Assembly (NCBI GenBank): GCA_030045215.1
Contig: JASIBJ010000305.1
Span: 1-7,653 of the forward strand
DNA length: 7,653 bases
Direction: 5' to 3'
From: Streptosporangiaceae bacterium
Lineage (GTDB): Bacteria > Actinomycetota > Actinomycetes > Streptosporangiales > Streptosporangiaceae
Both the position numbers and the translations under genes were made by a program. Under the pieces are notes generated by a model. The model saw nothing but the letters and a program-made list of their open reading frames with translations, was not told the DNA's origin and made no database searches. Each line of letters starts with the position of its first letter. The first letter of the stretch is position 1. This document shows, piece by piece, positions 6,707-7,653 of the stretch.

Positions 6707-7653
6707 TAGCGGCCGGCCGAGTTCTCGGCGAGCTCAGCTACGTACGGCTTGCCCTCGCGCCACGCGCTGACCTGCGCGGGCCGTCCGAAAACCTTGAGGT
6801 AGTTCTCGACACCGTCCTTGACCAGATCCCACTGCGTAACCGGCTCATAGTCGGTCTCCTCCCCCGGCTCGACGAACGGGGCCAGCGGCTCGAGCACCTG
6901 CTCCAGGCCCGGGTAGTAGAAGACGGCCACCGACCGCCGCCTGGCCGAGCCGCCGGCTACGACCCGGTGCCTGGCCGGGCGCAGCAGTCCGTTGGTCCAG
7001 CGGGTGAGCAGCGAGCCGGAGAAGACCTGCAGGGCACCGGGCGTGATCGGCACCGGCAGCCAGTCCCCGTCGGGAAGCTGGATCTGCAGTCCCTCGTAGT
7101 CGCCTGCCTGGGCGAGGATGGTCACGGCGGAACCGTCGGCGTGCTCGAGCAGCAGCAGCTTGTCCTCGTCGTTGCCCGTGTCCGGATAGGTCCAGGTCGG
7201 GTAGTTGTTCACCGTGAAGGTCAGGTACGGCAGCGGACTGACCGGGAACGTGTCGGCCGGCAGCCCCTGCGCACTGGCATACAGGCCGAGCACGCGCTCG
7301 GCAACCGATCGTGCCGCCGCGATATAGCGGAACGTCAGGTCCCGCAGGTCCGGGTCGTCCGCCGGCCACACGTTCTCGTGCGCGTAGAGGCCGAGGTACT
7401 CCTCGGGCAGGCCCGCCGCCCTGGCGTCCTCGGTGTTGTCGAACTGGCCGGCGTTAAAGCGCTCCAGCTCCAGCCGGCCGAAGTCATCGGGCCACTGCCG
7501 CCATCCCCGGTACGGGTGCCCGGTCGGGCTGGTGAGCTCGGCCTTGCGGTCCCTCGGCAGGTCAAGCAGCCGCGCGATGTGCTGGTTGAATCCGTCGATC
7601 AGGCTCTCGGGAACGCCGTGATTGATGACCTGAATGATGCCGACGGTCTCGGT
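6706..7653 (-). CDS. Isopenicillin-N-synthase-like 2-oxoglutarate/Fe(II) oxygenase, 5' truncated
   Basis: The frame runs from the right edge of the window to the TAG at 6708-6706, giving 315 visible residues; families of this type are about 330 long, so only a short N-terminus is missing. The visible start carries the DIOX_N signature (GIIQVINHGVP, residues 5-15, then a Leu-rich helix). The C-terminal 2OG-Fe(II) domain has the iron triad His171 and Asp173 (HADGSAVTIL) and His229 (RHRVV). The 2-oxoglutarate-binding Arg-x-Ser is Arg239-x-Ser241, followed by VAVFYYPG. These residues predict an active non-haem iron oxygenase. Relatives include isopenicillin N synthase, ethylene-forming enzyme and many hydroxylases, so the reaction is open. 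The Arg-x-Ser favours 2-oxoglutarate use but does not prove it, since IPNS keeps the motif without using 2OG. The GTG at 7371 is internal. The gene is in tandem with the downstream cupin, the two sharing one base. Confidence 0.92.
   Translation of the reverse strand, partial: TETVGIIQVINHGVPESLIDGFNQHIARLLDLPRDRKAELTSPTGHPYRGWRQWPDDFGRLELERFNAGQFDNTEDARAAGLPEEYLGLYAHENVWPADDPDLRDLTFRYIAAARSVAERVLGLYASAQGLPADTFPVSPLPYLTFTVNNYPTWTYPDTGNDEDKLLLLEHADGSAVTILAQAGDYEGLQIQLPDGDWLPVPITPGALQVFSGSLLTRWTNGLLRPARHRVVAGGSARRRSVAVFYYPGLEQVLEPLAPFVEPGEETDYEPVTQWDLVKDGVENYLKVFGRPAQVSAWREGKPYVAELAENSAGR

Noticed and set aside
7369..7371. GTG at 7371 as the start of the 2OG oxygenase
   Set aside because: The frame continues open to the window edge and encodes the expected N-terminal dioxygenase domain, including NHGVP.

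Overview
The window is dense, high-GC coding DNA with frequent GTG/ATG start-stop overlaps and G/C-rich third codon positions. This points to an actinobacterium; the genus cannot be told from the sequence. No rRNA, tRNA, CRISPR array, insertion sequence or integrase was seen. No gap between genes exceeds 40 bases, so there is little room for an internal promoter and none was recognised.

Layout. Five genes run left to right as an apparent operon. The first (cut off at the left edge) is a fused two-domain ATPase of the oligopeptide/dipeptide (Opp/Dpp/Gsi) ABC importer type. After 31 bases comes an SsuD-like flavin monooxygenase. After 37 bases comes an NtaA/SnaA/DszA-type FMN-dependent monooxygenase. 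Two paralogous luciferase-like (LLM) monooxygenases follow, each joined to the gene before it by a 4-base start/stop overlap. Facing them on the minus strand is a second transcription unit: an isopenicillin-N-synthase-like 2-oxoglutarate/Fe(II) oxygenase (cut off at the right edge), then a cysteine-dioxygenase-family cupin whose start shares one base with the oxygenase stop. The two units meet tail to tail and overlap by 12 bases.

How the genes may work together. One importer ATPase plus four flavin monooxygenases is the arrangement used to take up and break down heteroatom-containing small molecules such as sulfonates, sulfones and aminopolycarboxylates. The facing thiol-dioxygenase-like cupin and the Fe(II) oxygenase strengthen a sulfur theme. 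My working inference is a scavenging locus for an organosulfur compound, or less likely a C-N-linked or chelator compound. The substrate cannot be read from the sequence. Several residues that define catalysis in the characterised relatives (SsuD, LuxA) are replaced here, so the exact reactions may differ from the named homologues. The importer's binding protein and permeases, and a flavin reductase, are not in the window and may lie to the left.
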